DNA of 64,000 nucleotides from Alphaproteobacteria bacterium (lineage in GTDB: Bacteria > Pseudomonadota > Alphaproteobacteria > Rhizobiales > Xanthobacteraceae). Location: assembly GCA_037200445.1 (NCBI GenBank), contig JBBCGH010000001.1, positions 4,092,001 through 4,156,000 of the forward strand. The letters are read 5' to 3'. The position numbers and the translations under genes were made by a program. Below, in pieces: positions 63,863 through 64,000 of this stretch. Within the stretch, counting starts at the first letter, position 1, and each line of letters opens with the position of its first letter. The notes beneath the pieces are model-generated. The model saw only the letters and a list, made by a program, of their open reading frames with translations. It ran no database searches and was not told the DNA's origin.

Positions 63863-64000
63863 GACGTCGAGCGCGGAACGTGGCGGCGGTGGCGGTGGCG
63901 GCGTTTGCGCGGCCGCGCTCCCGGAACGCAGTGGCTGTGCCGGTTTGGTAGCGCCGGGCGGCGGCCCGATATTCAGCGGAGGCGGAAGTGTTGGCGCCTG
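63842..64000 (-). CDS. C-terminal end of a proline-rich protein (possibly AsmA-like)
   Basis: The last 52 codons of a gene that starts beyond the window. The sequence is proline-rich (PTLPPPLNIGPPPG, then a seven-proline run PPPPPPP) and ends RSALDVLFGVQR. AsmA-family proteins of related bacteria often end in a proline-rich tail followed by a short L-D-x-L-F-G motif, which fits, but the assignment rests on the tail alone. It converges on the ribbon-helix-helix gene. Confidence 0.6.
   Translation of the reverse strand, partial: QAPTLPPPLNIGPPPGATKPAQPLRSGSAAAQTPPPPPPPRSALDVLFGVQR

Overview
The window is a GC-rich, gene-dense chromosomal stretch from an alphaproteobacterium. It is most likely a member of Hyphomicrobiales (Rhizobiales) near the Bradyrhizobiaceae/Xanthobacteraceae. 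The grounds are a circularly permuted two-piece tmRNA gene with the tag ANDNYAPVAQAA, an alpha-type SspB adaptor, many secreted solute-binding proteins (peptide ABC, TRAP and Bug types), and several families of short inverted-repeat elements of a kind common in that order. No rRNA, tRNA, CRISPR array or intact insertion sequence was recognised.

Layout. 1-5.8 kb: a peptide-type ABC transporter with tandem duplicated binding proteins, two permeases and a fused double ATPase. 5.9-6.4 kb: a cytochrome P460-like haem protein. 6.7-14.4 kb: a catabolic gene set (acyl-CoA ligase, SCP2-like protein, alpha/beta hydrolase, MmgE/PrpD, 3-hydroxyisobutyrate dehydrogenase-like, TRAP binding protein, AroE-like dehydrogenase). 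14.6-19.2 kb: a secreted esterase, a taurine/nitrate-type ABC permease/ATPase pair without its binding protein, and a membrane sulfatase-like enzyme. 19.3-21.5 kb: an NTF2-like gene and an M4 metalloprotease gene, each with an apparent single-base frameshift.

21.5-26.9 kb: branched-chain amino-acid synthesis (ilvC, ilvN, ilvB), interrupted by a mazEF-type toxin-antitoxin pair and a luciferase-like oxidoreductase. An unlisted 17-codon leader peptide rich in Ile/Leu/Val codons, followed by a terminator, precedes ilvB. 27-33 kb: an M20 peptidase, RMD1/DUF155, a haloacid dehalogenase, MsrQ, MiaA, a truncated DUF433 protein and SerB. 32.8-37.3 kb: an accessory block with an MFS carrier, an orphan contractile-tail tube protein, DUF427 and a methyltransferase fused to a membrane domain. 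37.4-47.9 kb: a protein-quality and folate block (DegP-like protease, DUF2065, HflC, HflK, DHFR, thymidylate synthase), into which a regulator/TPR module and a HEPN-type gene pair are inserted.

48-58.5 kb: a tripartite tricarboxylate transporter region (two Bug binding proteins, TctA, TctB) with an FAD monooxygenase and an extradiol-type dioxygenase. It also holds a regulatory island of one HTH protein, one unknown protein and two LuxR-type regulators. 58.7-64 kb: tmRNA (ssrA), a tiny stand-alone NusG-like KOW protein, the ClpXP adaptor SspB, a cytochrome P450, fumarase C, DUF4169, a ribbon-helix-helix protein and the end of a proline-rich protein.

The strongest unusual signals are the ssrA-KOW-sspB cluster, the ilv attenuator with its leader peptide, the twin TTGCA palindromes between a divergent HTH gene and an unknown gene, the perfect mazEF operator, the HEPN pair inside the folate operon, and repeat elements placed exactly over stop codons or just before start codons.
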